Positions 28,373 to 57,437 of a stretch of 64,000 bases of DNA are shown one piece after another; position 1 is the first letter of the stretch; every line of letters starts with the position of its first letter. The notes under the pieces were generated by a model that saw only the letters and a program-made list of their open reading frames with translations, was not told the origin of the DNA and searched no databases. Made by a program: the position numbers and the translations under genes. Origin of the DNA: Paraspadella gotoi (Eukaryota > Chaetognatha); NCBI GenBank assembly GCA_051294375.1, contig CM119264.1, forward strand, positions 22,262,709-22,326,708. The letters run 5' to 3'.

Positions 28373-28476
28373 ATTTATATTTTCTTTTATCAATTTTTGA
28401 CGAGGAATTCAAATCTCAATCAAAATTAAGAAAAGCTTATTTTGAAATTTTTTCGATTTTATAAAGTATAGTACTG

Positions 28477-28894
28477 TAGTCGGGCATAGCAAAGTTCACC
28501 CCGCCTCTAAGCATGAATCCTTCAGTTGTGACCCGGTGGCTCATTGAGTAAAGCCATCAGCTCATGACCACTAGGTACCGGGTTCAATCCCAACCGGGTA
28601 CCTATTCTCGCGGAAGTGTGAGGACGGCCGTAAGCCGCCTTGGGGGCGTGGAAAAACCCTTCAAAGCCTGGTTCACAAGCCCAGGACCCGTTCCATAGCT
28701 GCAAGAGGGGGTTAAAGAAAATTGCGGATAGTCATTCTTCAAGCCCACTTAGCGCCTTATCCACACTGGTGAGCCCAATCTTGTCGAGCATATTCCAACT
28801 TTCTGATTCCAGGCCCATGGAACGTGCTGAAGATTGCTTCCCCCCCTCCCTCCACTGGAAGCAGTGGCAGGGTACGTTACAATCTGGGGGGCAT
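28477..28894 (+). mobile_element. tRNA-derived SINE, first copy
   Basis: A tRNA-like module at 28531-28599 has matching ends (ACCCGGT and ACCGGGT), an A-box-like TGGCTCATTGAGT and a B-box-like GGTTCAATCCC, the internal RNA polymerase III promoter of tRNA SINEs. A non-tRNA body follows. The next copy starts directly after 28894, so this one is probably the longer. It is not a functional tRNA gene because the anticodon arm is not convincing. Confidence 0.82.
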
Positions 28895-29187
28895 GTAGTC
28901 GGGCATAGCAAAGTTCCACCCCGCCTCTAAAGCCATGAATCCTTCAGTTGTTTGACCCGGTGGCTCATTGAGTAAAGCCATCAGCTTCATGACCACTAGG
29001 TACCGGTTCAATCCCAACCCGGGTACCTATTCTGCGGGAAGTGTGTAGGACGGTCGTAAGCTGCCTTGGGGCGTTGGAAAACCCTCAAGCCTGGTTCCAA
29101 GCCCAGGACCCGTTCCATAGCTGCAAGAGGGAGTTATAAAGAAGTTGCGGATAGTCATCTTCAGCCCACTGAGCGCCTTATCCACAG
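28895..29187 (+). mobile_element. tRNA-derived SINE, second copy (3' truncated)
   Basis: Repeats the first copy from GTAGTCGGGCATAGCAAAG to GCGCCTTATCCACA with scattered indels, including a lost G in the B box (TACCGGTTCAATCCC against GGGTTC). The tRNA-like part is about 28955-29024. It ends against ACAGTACTATATA of repeat X. Confidence 0.8.
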
Positions 29188-29340
29188 TACTATATATAAA
29201 TAGCCTACTGCGAAAATTAAAAAACATAAAATTTAATTTTTTTTACAAATTAAATTATTCACTGATGGTATTGTTGTTCATAATTGACTTTTAGTAATTT
29301 TCGTATGTAACTTTCACTACGCCTTAGTATGTATACTTAA

Positions 29341-31198
29341 ATACTGCCTATACCAAAATGTGAAGTAATTTTCTAAAAAGCAAAGTATGTTCGTCTTTTT
29401 AATCGCTTAACTTCTGATTTTCTTGACCAGAGTCAGAAACAGTTATTTATAAAATTTATTTTTAACGTCCCATTCGTTTATCCCTCGGGCGTCTCTTCTT
29501 TTCTTTACCTTTCTTCTCTTCTCTTTTCCTCTCTTTAAAAACGCAAGATGGCGTCTCTCGCGTCTTGTTTGGCTTCCGCTTCCATCTGTTGGAGCCTGGA
29601 GGAAGCGTCGTCGTCGTCATCATCGTCGTCGTTTTCGTCGTCAACGGACTCGGTAGTCCCTCGTCGTCGTGGTCGTCGTCGTCGTCGTCGTCGTCGACGT
29701 CATCGTGTGAAAATAAAAAACGTGGCAATCAACGAGGTGGTGAATTGTGAGCTGGGGAGGATGGTGAATGGGCGGGATGCTGGAATGGGTTGTGGTGCCG
29801 ACATGAAGATGAGAAAGGACTTGTCTGGCAAAGATGTTGCAGATGATGGAGAGAGCTCTGAGGCAACAGGTCAGATTACATGTATCTTGCATAATAATGG
29901 AATCTGGATATTGTCACACCCAAATTTCACATGACAATGAAACCAAAATATTTTAAATTAAACAAACGGCTAATATGCCAAAAATGCATAATATAAACAA
30001 GAATATATAGCATATGAGAAAGTTTATAAAAAAAAAATTGTATTGTTCAGAAAAGACGAAATTCTCGTGGAAAAATAAAAACGCGGAAAAAAATCTGTTT
30101 CGGGACAAAAAGGGAGGAGACGTGAAAATTTGGCTTTCACATCCCAAGCACGAGTCAATCTGCCCGAAGAAAAACATATCGAAAATCTTTTCTCTCTTTT
30201 TTTTTTCTCTCTCATAAAAAACTCGGGCCTCTTGTCTCGGGGCAAATTCGAGATATTGGCTGGATAAGAATTCTGCCCGTCGTCTCTCCTGCGATGGAAT
30301 CTTTTAGCTTACAAAAATAAAAGAAAAACAAAAGTTTCTGGTTTAAAGCTTGGTTTACGAGCTGATCGTTTGTACCACCCTGCTCAATGCTTACCCTACT
30401 AAATATGCGTTGCTTTCTTCTTCTGTTCCTTTCCCACGTCACGGTCAAAGACTTGTCGGGGATTGGTCTCTCCTGCTCAGTGCTCACGTATTTAGCCGAT
30501 TTTTTTCTCCCAAACTTTTTTTTCTGTTGCTCTTTTGTTTACGATGTAGCAGAATTTCGGCCTTCGGCCTCGCGTCTAAATCTGGAAACTCATCTTTATT
30601 TTACCAGCTTAAGATGCTGTTGCTTTAAGAACTATGGGAAGGAAGGTATGAAAGGGAGGAAAGAAAGGAAAAAAATGACGAAAGAGAGAAAAGTAACGAG
30701 CGAAGACAGAAAAAAGAAAAGAAAAAAAAAAGGAAATAAGGAAAGAAAGAAAAAAAAACGTGGTAATAAACGACTCAAATTTCTCTGTTTTATTCAATTC
30801 CAGTTCATCGCGTTGACGACGTCATTTTTTATTTGTCAATTATCATTATTCAGTTGTTACTTGTCATCTGCCAGTTGTCACTTGTTTTTATCCTAAGTCC
30901 ATTCATCTAAATATGAGAATTTTGCAACTAGTAGCCATGACAAATCTACTAAAAAAAGCTAGCGATTGCTTTAGAGTGGTTTTAAATTATTTAAATGAAA
31001 AATTTAAGTGTCTCTCCTATCATCTCATGGCAAGTAGAGGTTCTTCCATTTCGCAATAAATGAACGACCTTCGCTATTGCGCTTGCGCAGAAAAGTCAAC
31101 GACGACTCTTTATCCCTTTTGGGCGCAGCCCACCGCGTCACCATGGCGACTGAGGGAGTAAATAACTCACTCAAGCGGGAGAAGGAAGGAGATTCAGT
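29341..31198. other. Intergenic DNA
   Basis: Contains a (TCG)n stretch at 29607-29702, a purine-rich run at 30635-30765 and GC-richer DNA at 31075-31190. No domain is seen in the open frame across 29548-29934. Confidence 0.65.
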
Positions 31199-31320
<122 letters not shown>

Positions 31321-31327
31321 GAAAACT

Positions 31328-31740
31328 ACGGCTGACTTGGCACCGTCGACTTCGCTATCGCTATCGGCCTGGGCAACGCTTGTCTCACTTTCGCCGGACT
31401 TGGCGCCGCTTGTCTCACGATAGATGGCCTTGGTTTCGCTATTGCTTAATTTGGAACACCATTGCTATTGCTCGTAGTTGTGTATATTTTTGACAATTTC
31501 CTTTTCTGATGTTCTATCGTAGGCCTTGGCACCTTTTTGGTACTGCCTGTCTCTCAAAGCGGGTCTTGGCGCCGCATGTTTCGATTTCTCTGTTCTTGAC
31601 ACCGCCTGTTTCAATATGGCCTGTCTTGGCACCGCCTGTTTTGCTATCGCCGGTCTTGGCACCGCCTGTTTGGCTATCGCCGCTCTTCAGGATCTCGGAT
31701 CAGGAGTGGCTTGCCTTCTCCGGTCTTGGCTTCGTCGGCC
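31328..31740 (+). repeat. 30-bp minisatellite (CTTGGCACCGCCTGTTT type)
   Basis: Degenerate repeats of a unit of about 30 bases, clearest at 31600-31690 where TCTTGGCACCGCCTGTTT recurs with CTATCGCCG spacers. The period is a multiple of three, so Ala/Cys/Leu- or Pro/Val-rich frames stay open, but there is no start, splice or domain support. Confidence 0.82.
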
Positions 31741-31856
31741 TTCTACCGGAAAAGGAAGAGCCAGCGGAGCGACGTTTGTTCTCTCTCAAACGGGCGATAA
31801 TGTTGGGCGTGTTCTACTATGGAGGTTTGGTGAGTGTTAGACACACACACACAAAA

Positions 31857-31864
31857 AGAGAGAG

Positions 31865-31955
<91 letters not shown>
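31857..31955 (+). repeat. (GA)n microsatellite
   Basis: Pure GA array after a short (CA)n run. Confidence 0.97.
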
Positions 31956-31957
<2 letters not shown>

Positions 31958-32047
31958 ATAAAATATTGTTGTTCAGTGATATTTTGTCCGGTTTATAAAT
32001 AATCTTTTAATTGACTTTTCGTCTCCGTCACGCTCAACAGTACTATA

Positions 32048-32899
32048 CAAGGGTGGGACCCTATATTGAGACAAAATTTAACGTCCTGTCCTGTCTGAAC
32101 AATTTGAGATATAATAATAAAATTAGGGGCAAAAATTTTTGGGTTTTTTAACTTTTATGTACAATGAAAAAAAATATAAATTTGTAAGCAAAACAGTTAG
32201 TCGTTTTTATGCGCGCGCATTGTATTGCATATGATAAAAGCCATACTTTTTAATATTTTTCAGGGGTCATTTCTGAACATCTTCAATTCACTTGATTTTA
32301 AGCTTTTCATCACTATCCAAATTAAACTTATTTATTTTTTTATAGGTAAGTAAATGAAAATGTTAGGAACATTTTAACAAATATGCTTAAATCATCAAAT
32401 ACTTTATGTATTTCTTACCGTTTTGATCTTTTTATTATGCATTCAGAAATTTTACATGATTAACTTAATTATCTTACAATATCGTTAATATTTTTTTTGA
32501 TAAAAGTAAGTTTTAATAAAAATTAAACTATAATAGTAACATAACCAAACCTTACCCTCTTACTTCAAAATTTTTAAACCAAAATGAAATGTAAACCTTT
32601 CCAGAAGAATTATACTATAAATATGTACTTCCAAAAATATTTTTAACTGTTATGTCTTAGAATGAGATTATAAACAATAAGTTTTCAAACATTTTGTTTC
32701 AAACCGCGCGGAGAAATCAGAGCAGTTGCTTTAGCTGCATCAAAAAAAGCATTATATTAAAGAATTTCAAAAAGATTAATATATTGTCTAAAAGCATTAT
32801 AAAAGTATTATAAAAATATTTATTCAGATTTCAAAAATCATTAAGAGTTTTAGAGTAATGATATTTTTAATTTTGTCTCGATATATGGTCCCACCCCTG
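32048..32899. mobile_element. Mariner/Tc1-type MITE (852 bp, non-autonomous)
   Basis: Terminal inverted repeats of about 30 bases begin CAAGGGTGGGACC at the left and end GGTCCCACCCCTG at the right; both continue with matching GAGACAAAATT. The element is flanked by TA on each side, and the target is repeat X, whose uninterrupted form at 29187-29215 shows the empty site. The inside is AT-rich with no transposase frame. TA duplication and TIR style place it in the Tc1/mariner group by inference. Confidence 0.85.
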
Positions 32900-33040
32900 T
32901 ATTTAAATATAGCCTACTGCGAAAATTAAAAAAATATAAAATTTCTTTTTTTTTTATAAATTTATGTTCAATGGTGGTACGTTGTTCATTATTGACTATT
33001 GAAATTTTCATAGGTGAATTTCACTACACTCTATTGTTCA
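32900..33040 (+). repeat. Repeat X, third copy (split by the MITE)
   Basis: AATATAGCCTACTGCGAAAA and the following AT-rich sequence match 29200-29330. Its left piece (AACAGTACTATA) lies on the other side of the MITE at about 32036-32047. Confidence 0.8.
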
Positions 33041-33095
33041 TCTGTTTTGGTTTTTTTATTTTTTTTTGTTAAAATCGTTTCATCTTTTATTAATT

Positions 33096-33302
33096 NNNNN
33101 NNNNNNNNNNNNNNNNNNNNNNNNNNNNNNNNNNNNNNNNNNNNNNNNNNNNNNNNNNNNNNNNNNNNNNNNNNNNNNNNNNNNNNNNNNNNNNNNNNNN
33201 NNNNNNNNNNNNNNNNNNNNNNNNNNNNNNNNNNNNNNNNNNNNNNNNNNNNNNNNNNNNNNNNNNNNNNNNNNNNNNNNNNNNNNNNNNNNNNNNNNNN
33301 NN
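33096..33302. other. Assembly gap (207 N)
   Basis: Run of N in AT-rich DNA downstream of a repeat X copy. Confidence 0.98.
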
Positions 33303-34800
33303 TTGTTTAATTTATTTTTATGTTAAGATAATTTTTTCAGGTGATTTTCAGGGAATTCTATTTACGCCCTCGTGTTTAAATCATTTCTTTTAATCCATTG
33401 GTTTTCTTTTTTCTTTCCGTCTGCCCCCTTTTTTTCTTTTTTTCTTCCTTTATTTCCTTTTTTTCCCTATTTTTTCTTTCTTTCTTTCTCTCTTTTTTCC
33501 CCCATTTTTTGCCTCCAACTTGACAATTAGACCGCCAACAGATCCCGAAAGATTTTAAGGCACTTAAGGTTCTTTTAATGGTTTCGTTTATCACAGAGAA
33601 AGCGGAACTCGACGAAAAAAAAATAGGATTAAGTGCCAAAGCTTTTTTTTGGTTTTACATTGAAAATAGGAAAATTCTTGGGATAGCAAGCCGTCTTTTG
33701 TTTCTCGAAGTGCAGCGTCGTCCATTATTGTTGCTCGAAAATTATCACCAGAAAAAAAAAAATACCTGCACATACATCACGAGATATATATGAAATTCGT
33801 TTAACAAATATAAAAATTATCCATCTGTAACAGTCTATCTAATTTATTAACTTTCAAAGTTCCTGATTTGTATTAAAGGAGAGAACTTCCTTAAGTATTA
33901 GATCGGGGAATACGATATTCTACTCTGTATTAGCATCCAAACACAATGAGCCGATTGTTATGAAATTGGTACAACCAAAATAAAAGTTATTTTATGTATA
34001 CATCCGGTTTTAATACACGCTAAACTACCGGATAAAAAACGATCATAAACGAGAGTCGGTGACCCGGTAATGAAGGCGTCACCTCCCCAATCTCCCCACA
34101 GGAGATAAAAGCCGCGAGACGACCTTTCCATTTTATGGGTTGATTCGTTAATGGAGGCAGAGCGAACGCGAAGAGGATGAAAAGGCGAGGGGGGGCGTAG
34201 GGGGGTGACGACGGGGTGGTGATATAGGTGGCGCCTGAGAGAGCGAGGAGTGGATATGTATGTAGGAGAAGCGACATTCGAGCGAGAGGTCATAAAAGTT
34301 AGTCTGAACATAATCTCGGAAAATGGACGCATTTCGATGAGAGAGATGAGAAGGAGAGAGGGAGAGAAGTCGGAGGGGAAAAATGGAGGCGAAGGAGGAA
34401 AAAAACTAACTTGGGTGTGGGAAAGTAATGGGAGAAAAATAAAGAGGTGACGATAGAGAGAGGGACATTAAAAAAAAAGAATAATAAGAAAGAAAATGAG
34501 AAATTTACGTAAAACAAAGAATCGCGTCGGAAAAAAAAAAAATACTCGGAATGAAGAAGGAAAAGTAGCATTTATTAAAGACAAAAAAGAAAAAGAAAAA
34601 AAAATTGTATGAAAGGGAGAAAAGGAGAGAATAAAAAAAAAACCAAAGGGGAACATAAAAATCGCGCGAGGAGGAAGCGACGACCAGGGGGGGGGTGCCT
34701 CTAAGTTTCGCTTTTCCCCCCTCCCCCCCTCCCCTCACCCCGATTATTGCGTTTCGTTGACCCAGAACGACCCGGTGATGACCTCGATTGAAACGCTTCG
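33303..34800. other. Intergenic DNA
   Basis: T-rich at 33400-33500. Contains degraded fold-back-family fragments at 33785-33840 and 33958-34005, a GC-richer stretch at 34070-34260, and a purine-rich run at 34330-34660. No exon supported. Confidence 0.65.
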
Positions 34801-34829
34801 TCCCCTTTTCGACTCGAAAAGAAGAATCC

Positions 34830-36015
34830 TCCGACGATTCCTTTTTCCTTTCCTTCTTTCTCAGCCTGCCTTTTCTACTTATTTCCCTTTCTTATTTCCT
34901 TTCTGTCTTTCTAGCTGCTTTCTTCACTTTTGCCTTCTTTTTCCCTTTCCTTCTTTATTCTATGCCTCTTCTCACTTGTCCTTTGTTTTTCCTTCCTCTC
35001 TTTCTCGCTCTTTCTGAATTCCCTTTCTATTCTTTCTTCTTTCTCTGCCTCCTCTCAGCTTTCCTTTCTTTTCCTTTCTTCTTTCTAGCGCTTCCTTACT
35101 CACATCTCCGCCTTTCTTTTCTCTTGGTTCCGCTGCTCTTCTTTGTACCCTTATCATCAGCCTTTTTCTGATTCCAAACCGTCTCATCGCCTCTCACAAT
35201 TTACTTCCATTCATTTTGTGTTACCTTTCTTTCCTTCTTTCTAGCATAAGCCTTACAGACTTTCACTCTCTTTTCTGCTTTCCTCTTTCTTAGTCTCCTC
35301 CGTTATCTCACCTTTTCCTTTCTTTTCCTTTCCTTCTTCTCGCCCTCCTTTTCTCACTTTCCCTTTTTTTTCCTTTTTCTTTCTCGCCTCCTTTCTCACT
35401 TTTCCTTCTTTTCCTTTCCTTCTCGCCTCCTTTCTCACTTTCCCTTTCTTTTCCTTTCCTTTTTTCTGCTCGGCCTCCTTTCTCACTTTTCCTTTCTTTT
35501 TCCTTCCTTCTTTCTCGCCTCCTTTCCTCACTTTTCCTTTCTTTTTCCTTTCCTTCTTTCTGCCTCCTTTCTCACTTTTCTTTCTTTTTCTCCGTATTCT
35601 TTCTTTCTCAGCTCTACCTTTCTCACGTTTCCATTTCTTTTTTCCTTTCCTTCTTCCTCGCTCCTTCTCATTTTCTTATCTTTCTTTCCTTCTTTCTCGC
35701 CTCCTTCTCACTTTCCTTTCTTTTCCTTTCCTCTTCTCAGCCTGCTGTCCACGTTTGTCCTTTATTTTTCCTTTCTTGTTTCTCGCCTCCTTGCCTCAGT
35801 TTCTCTCGTTGTCTTTTCCTGTTCCTTCTTCGTCGCCTCCTGTTCTCATTTCTTTCTTTTTCCCTTTTCTCTTTCTAGCCCTCTACCGTGTGGCTCGACT
35901 TTCCTGTTTTCCACTTTTCTTGCTTTTGCACCTCCTTTCTCACTTTCCCTTTTTCTCTTTCATTTTCTTCTTTCTCGCCTCCTTTCTCACATTCCCATTT
36001 TTTTTCTTTTCTCCC
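34830..36015 (+). repeat. 1.2-kb polypyrimidine minisatellite
   Basis: Almost only C and T on this strand. From about 35280 it is a degenerate tandem unit of roughly 40-48 bases built on CTTTCTCGCCTCCTTTCTCA followed by CTTTTCCTTTC. Long frames here are Phe/Leu/Ser- or Lys/Glu/Arg-rich artefacts. Confidence 0.88.
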
Positions 36016-36278
36016 CTCTCCCGCTCAACCCAGCATTCCCCGCGACCCCCAACCCCTTCCCCACATCAACTCCTCACTCCCATTCGCCTCGTCATTGAGC
36101 CCCTCAAAGCTTTTCTCTTCACCCTCCTGAAGAAACTCGTATTCCCCGCTAGAAGGCTGAAATGGGGGCGGAAGGGGGGGGGGAGAAGGGGGGGGAGAGA
36201 GTCGAGGCGAAAAATTTCGCGTCGAATCGTGACTCGACCGCGAAATAAAAATCGTCGACAGCATCTTAGTCTTTTGTG

Positions 36279-36280
36279 TA

Positions 36281-36318
<38 letters not shown>
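36279..36318 (+). repeat. (GTC)n microsatellite
   Basis: About twelve GTC triplets; looser GTC/GTT triplets continue to about 36500. Confidence 0.93.
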
Positions 36319-36516
36319 GTGTCATTTTTAGTGGCCGTCGGTGTCGTAAATAACGTTGTGATCTCGAACTGTTCGTTGTTGTCATCGAACACTTTTCGTT
36401 GAAACCGTCGTTGTCATCGTGATCTATATTTTGTTGTTGTCGCCATAGCAACTTGTTCGTCGTTGTAGTCGTCAGTTTTGTCATCGCGACCTTCATTGTC
36501 GTCTTCGTCGACTCGG

Positions 36517-36628
36517 TCAAGGCTTTAGTTTTCCTTTGTGGTCCTCTGTTTTGTCAAGGCTTTAGTTTTCCTTTGTTGTTCCCTGTTTTATCAAGGCTTT
36601 AGTTTTCCTTCGTTGTCCTCTGTTTTGT
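36517..36628 (+). repeat. Three tandem copies of a 37-38 bp unit
   Basis: TCAAGGCTTTAGTTTTCCTT recurs at 36517, about 36555 and about 36592, each followed by a CCTCTGTTTTG-like end. Confidence 0.9.
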
Positions 36629-37234
36629 TGCGGTTCTTAACGTCACAATGTCATTCTTTTCATCTTTGTATCGTCGCCTGAGTCGTCAAATCTGTCTCCT
36701 TTCAAATTGTTCCCTTGAAATTCATTACAGCTTTTCAATTCCGAGTTTGTCTCGAAAGGATTCTCTTATGTCGCCATAAAAAACAATTGTAACGAGACCG
36801 TCGCCGCGTTCTGGCGTCAACGTCGTTGCGAAGGTTTTGTTTTCTGCCTTCGATTCTAGTTCAGCCTCCAGAGGTCATGGTCGATGTCACCAGGCGATAA
36901 AAATACAACTTTATTTCTTTTCTTTTTCTCTTTCTCATTTTTCTCTTCCTTTCTTCCTCCCTTCCTCCCTTCCGGCAATCCATTTTTTCCCTTAAACGCC
37001 ATCTAGTTTTCTCCCGGAGTCCGACGATGACGGAAATACGATAACTCATCCCGCAGCATTCTCGGATTGGCAACCGCGACGTCATCGTTCCTTCGCTGCG
37101 CCAACGACAACAACGACAACGACGACGACAACGACTTTCTCTATCCGTATCGTTTAACGTATGCAAACGTCTTTATCGTTTTAAAATATTCAGCGAAACA
37201 TTCGTGTTTTCATGGAAAGAGAAGCCGAGATTCG

Positions 37235-37369
<135 letters not shown>

Positions 37370-37674
37370 ACATGGATGGATTTACGCCGTTGTTTTGGAG
37401 ATTGAATGAAAAGAAAAGAAGGACGTTGACTGTAACTCGGAGACGCTCTGTCTCAGACGGATTACCCACAAACCGAGACTAAGTGATTCAAAACAGTGTC
37501 CTGTCTAATACAGAAAAGATGGCGCCCGACGTAAAAAAAATGAGAAGGAGAAAAGTTCCTTTTTTTTCAATTCCAGATTCCTGGCAACACCATCCGAGAA
37601 ACAAAAATGTTTCCACGGAGTCCGTTTTACAACTCCATAACAAACGCCTTTTCTCCACGCGTTGTTTTTCTCTT

Positions 37675-37754
37675 TCTCTCTCTCTCAATCTCTCTCTCTA
37701 TCTCTATCTCTATCTTCGTATTGCTCTATTCTCATAGTCTCTCTCTCTCCCTCT

Positions 37755-37798
<44 letters not shown>

Positions 37799-37931
37799 AT
37801 CTCTACTCTTCTCATTCTCTCTTTCTCCTTCTCTTTCTCTCCTCTCTCTTCTCTCTCTCTCTCTCTCTCTCTTTTCTCTCTCTCTCTCTCTCATCTCCTC
37901 TCTCTCTCCCTCTCATCTCTCTCCCATCTCT

Positions 37932-38005
<74 letters not shown>
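37675..38005 (+). repeat. (CT)n microsatellite, long and interrupted
   Basis: CT array with frequent TTCT and TATC interruptions, forming the left end of tandem unit U1. Confidence 0.95.
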
Positions 38006-38007
<2 letters not shown>

Positions 38008-38489
38008 ATTTTGCCTGCATCGAACGAGGGAATTGAGTTGTTTACACTTTCCTTTCCTCTCGAGTTGCCAGGCAACAAATTGCAACTCCGGATTAAGTCC
38101 ATTTTAACCGTTGTTTTTTTTTACTTAAAAAAAAATTTCTCGAATTTTTCCCCACCTTACAGACTTATTACTTATTTGCCTCTTTCTCTCTCTCTCTCTC
38201 TCTCTCCTTCTCTTCTCTGTCTGTATGTGTGCCTCTCTTTTCTCCTCTCTCTCACTCACTCACTCACTCACTCACTCACTCACTCACTCACTCACACTCT
38301 CTCACTCTCTCTCACTCTCTCACTCACTCTCTCTCACTCTCTCTCTCAATTCCCACGCTCTACCTCTCGTTACACCAGTTGGGGGGGGGCACTTAATCTG
38401 GAATTCCAGAAACGAGGAGAGGACAAATACGGAGGACCTCGACTGAAAAACGAACATTTTTTTTTTTTTCCGATTCTTTCCCCCTCCCC

Positions 38490-38865
38490 TCCCATCGCCC
38501 ACCATTTCCGCCTTTCCTTTCCCCTTCCCATCATTACCCTTTTCCCATCCACCATTCCCCTCTTCCCATCATTACTCCTTTCCCACATTCCACCATTTCC
38601 CCCTTTCCCTTTCCACCATTTCCCCCCTCCCCTTCCAACCATTTCCCCTTCCCCTCTTCCAACCATTTCCCCCTTCCCCTTTCCCACCATTTTCCCTTCC
38701 CCTCTCCACCATTTCCTCCTTCCCCTTCCCAACATTTCCCCCTTCCCCCTCCTACCATTTCCTCTTTCCCCTTCCCATCCCCCCGCCACCATTTCTCCCT
38801 TCCCCCGCCCACCATTTCCCCCTTCCCCTTCCCACCATTGCCCCCTTCCCCTCCCCTCACCCTAC
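38490..38865 (+). repeat. CCACCATTTCCCCCTTCC minisatellite in U1
   Basis: Imperfect repeats of a unit of about 24 bases. Corresponding but more scrambled stretches lie at about 39560-39960 (U2) and 41880-42300 (U3). Confidence 0.88.
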
Positions 38866-38906
38866 CTCGTCCGGCCTTTGAACTTACAGGTCATCTCTCC
38901 TCTTCT

Positions 38907-38931
38907 NNNNNNNNNNNNNNNNNNNNNNNNN
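38907..38931. other. Assembly gap (25 N)
   Basis: A 25-N spacer between the partial tandem unit (U1) and the first complete unit (U2). Confidence 0.98.
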
Positions 38932-38952
38932 ATCTTCCTCCCCCGCTTTTCT

Positions 38953-39068
<116 letters not shown>

Positions 39069-40029
39069 CCTGCATCGGAACGAGGGAATTGAGTTGTTTA
39101 CACTTTCCTTTCCTCTCGAGTTTGCCAGGCACAAATTGCAATCTCGGATTAAGTCCATTTTAACCGTTTTTTTTTACTTAAAAAAAAAATTTCTCGTAAT
39201 TTTTCCCCACCTTACAGACTTATTACTTATTTGGCTCTTCTCTCTCTCTCTCTCTCTTCTCCTCTCTCTCTGTCTGTATGTGTGCCTCTCTTTCTCCTCT
39301 CTCTTCACTCACTCACTCACCTCACTCACTCACTCACTCACTTCACAGCACTCTCTTCACTCTTCTCTCACTTCTCTCACTCCTCTCTCTCACTCTCTCT
39401 CTCAATTCCCACGCTCTACCTCTCGTTACACCAGTTGGGGGGGGCACTTAATCTGGAATTCCAGAAACGAGGAGAAACAAATACGGAGGACCTCGACTGA
39501 AAAACCGAACATTTTTTTTTTCCGATTCTTCCGCCCCTCCCTCCCATCGCCCCGATTCCCGCGCTCTCCTCCCGCATGTCCCACATTCGCCTTCCTTTCC
39601 TTCCCATCATTATTTTCCCTCCACCATTCCCCCGTTGTCCCGATCATTATCTCGCCTTTCCCAGCGTATTCCACCGATTTCCCCCTTTCCCTTTCCACCG
39701 ACTTTCCCCGCCGTCCCCTTCCAACCATTTCCGCCCGTTCCCTTGCCTACTGACCATTTACCCCCAAGTTCCCCTTCCCACCATTTTTCTCGCTTCCCCT
39801 TCTCCACCATTTTCCTCCTTCCCTTCCAACATTTCCCCCTTCCCCTCCGTACCATTCCTCCTCTTTCGTCCGACGCTTATCCCATGTTCGCCCGACCCGA
39901 CCCAAAGTCCATTTCTGTCCCCTCTCTCCCGCCCACCGAGCTTTTCCCCCCGTCTCCCCTGTCCCAACCAATTTGCCCCTAGTCCTCCTTCGCCGTCACC
40001 CCTACCGTCGTCGCACCTGTTGAACTTAC

Positions 40030-40387
40030 AGGCTTCGAGTTTTTGACGATTAATATCGCGGATAATCGCGCGCTTAATTTTTTTTCACGGCGCGAAGCCT
40101 TTGAGATCTGACGTGAAATCCACGAAGGAACGTGACAGCGTCGGTTCACTGGGCGACCGTGAAATCCGGTGAAAGTCGAGCCAAGATTTTTTTGTCTTTT
40201 GTCTTTTGTTTACGTTCGATTTGGTTTTTGTTTACTTTGGATAAAAATCGATTAAACTTTTTACACATAAAATTCGGGATTTAGAAAATCGTTCATATTT
40301 TTTCATCGAATTCCAATCCCAATTTGAATCAACCATCTTCCGTTAATTTGCGGATTCACTCTCGACGGGGACTCGCAGTCTCACGCT
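40030..40387 (+). promoter_or_regulatory. Candidate Gfrl promoter/5' UTR, upstream copy
   Basis: This complex sequence directly precedes the exon 1 ATG, unlike the simple-repeat DNA before it. It is repeated at about 42330-42713 in the next unit. It contains CG-rich pieces near 40075-40090 and 40100-40160, then AT-rich DNA. No TATA box or initiator was identified with confidence, and the role is inferred from position only. Confidence 0.35.

Positions 40388-57437
<17,050 letters not shown>

Larger units (their letters stand above)
27967..29340. mobile_element. Inverted-repeat element (repeat X ends) carrying nested SINEs
   Basis: The left end (27967-28135) matches the reverse complement of the right end (29187-29340) over roughly 160 bases, imperfectly. 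Shared blocks are TTAAGGCGTAGT, CTAAAAGT, ATGAACAACA and CGCAGTAGGC followed by TAGTACT. Between the ends lie a hairpin at 28240-28372 and a pair of SINE copies. It may be a non-autonomous DNA transposon with long terminal inverted repeats, or two inverted copies of one repeat. No transposase frame. Confidence 0.68.
37675..38906 (+). repeat. Tandem unit U1 (partial)
   Basis: Begins with a long CT array, then sequence reading CTGCATCGAACGAGGGAATT. A CTCA-type array, a GTTGGGGGGG tract and a CCACCATTTCCCCC minisatellite follow. It is cut off by a 25-N gap before the part that holds Gfrl exon 1 in U2 and U3. Confidence 0.85.

Noticed and set aside
28531-28599. Possible tRNA gene
   Set aside because: Acceptor-like ends and A/B boxes are present, but the anticodon arm is poor and the unit recurs with a SINE body, so it is a SINE head.
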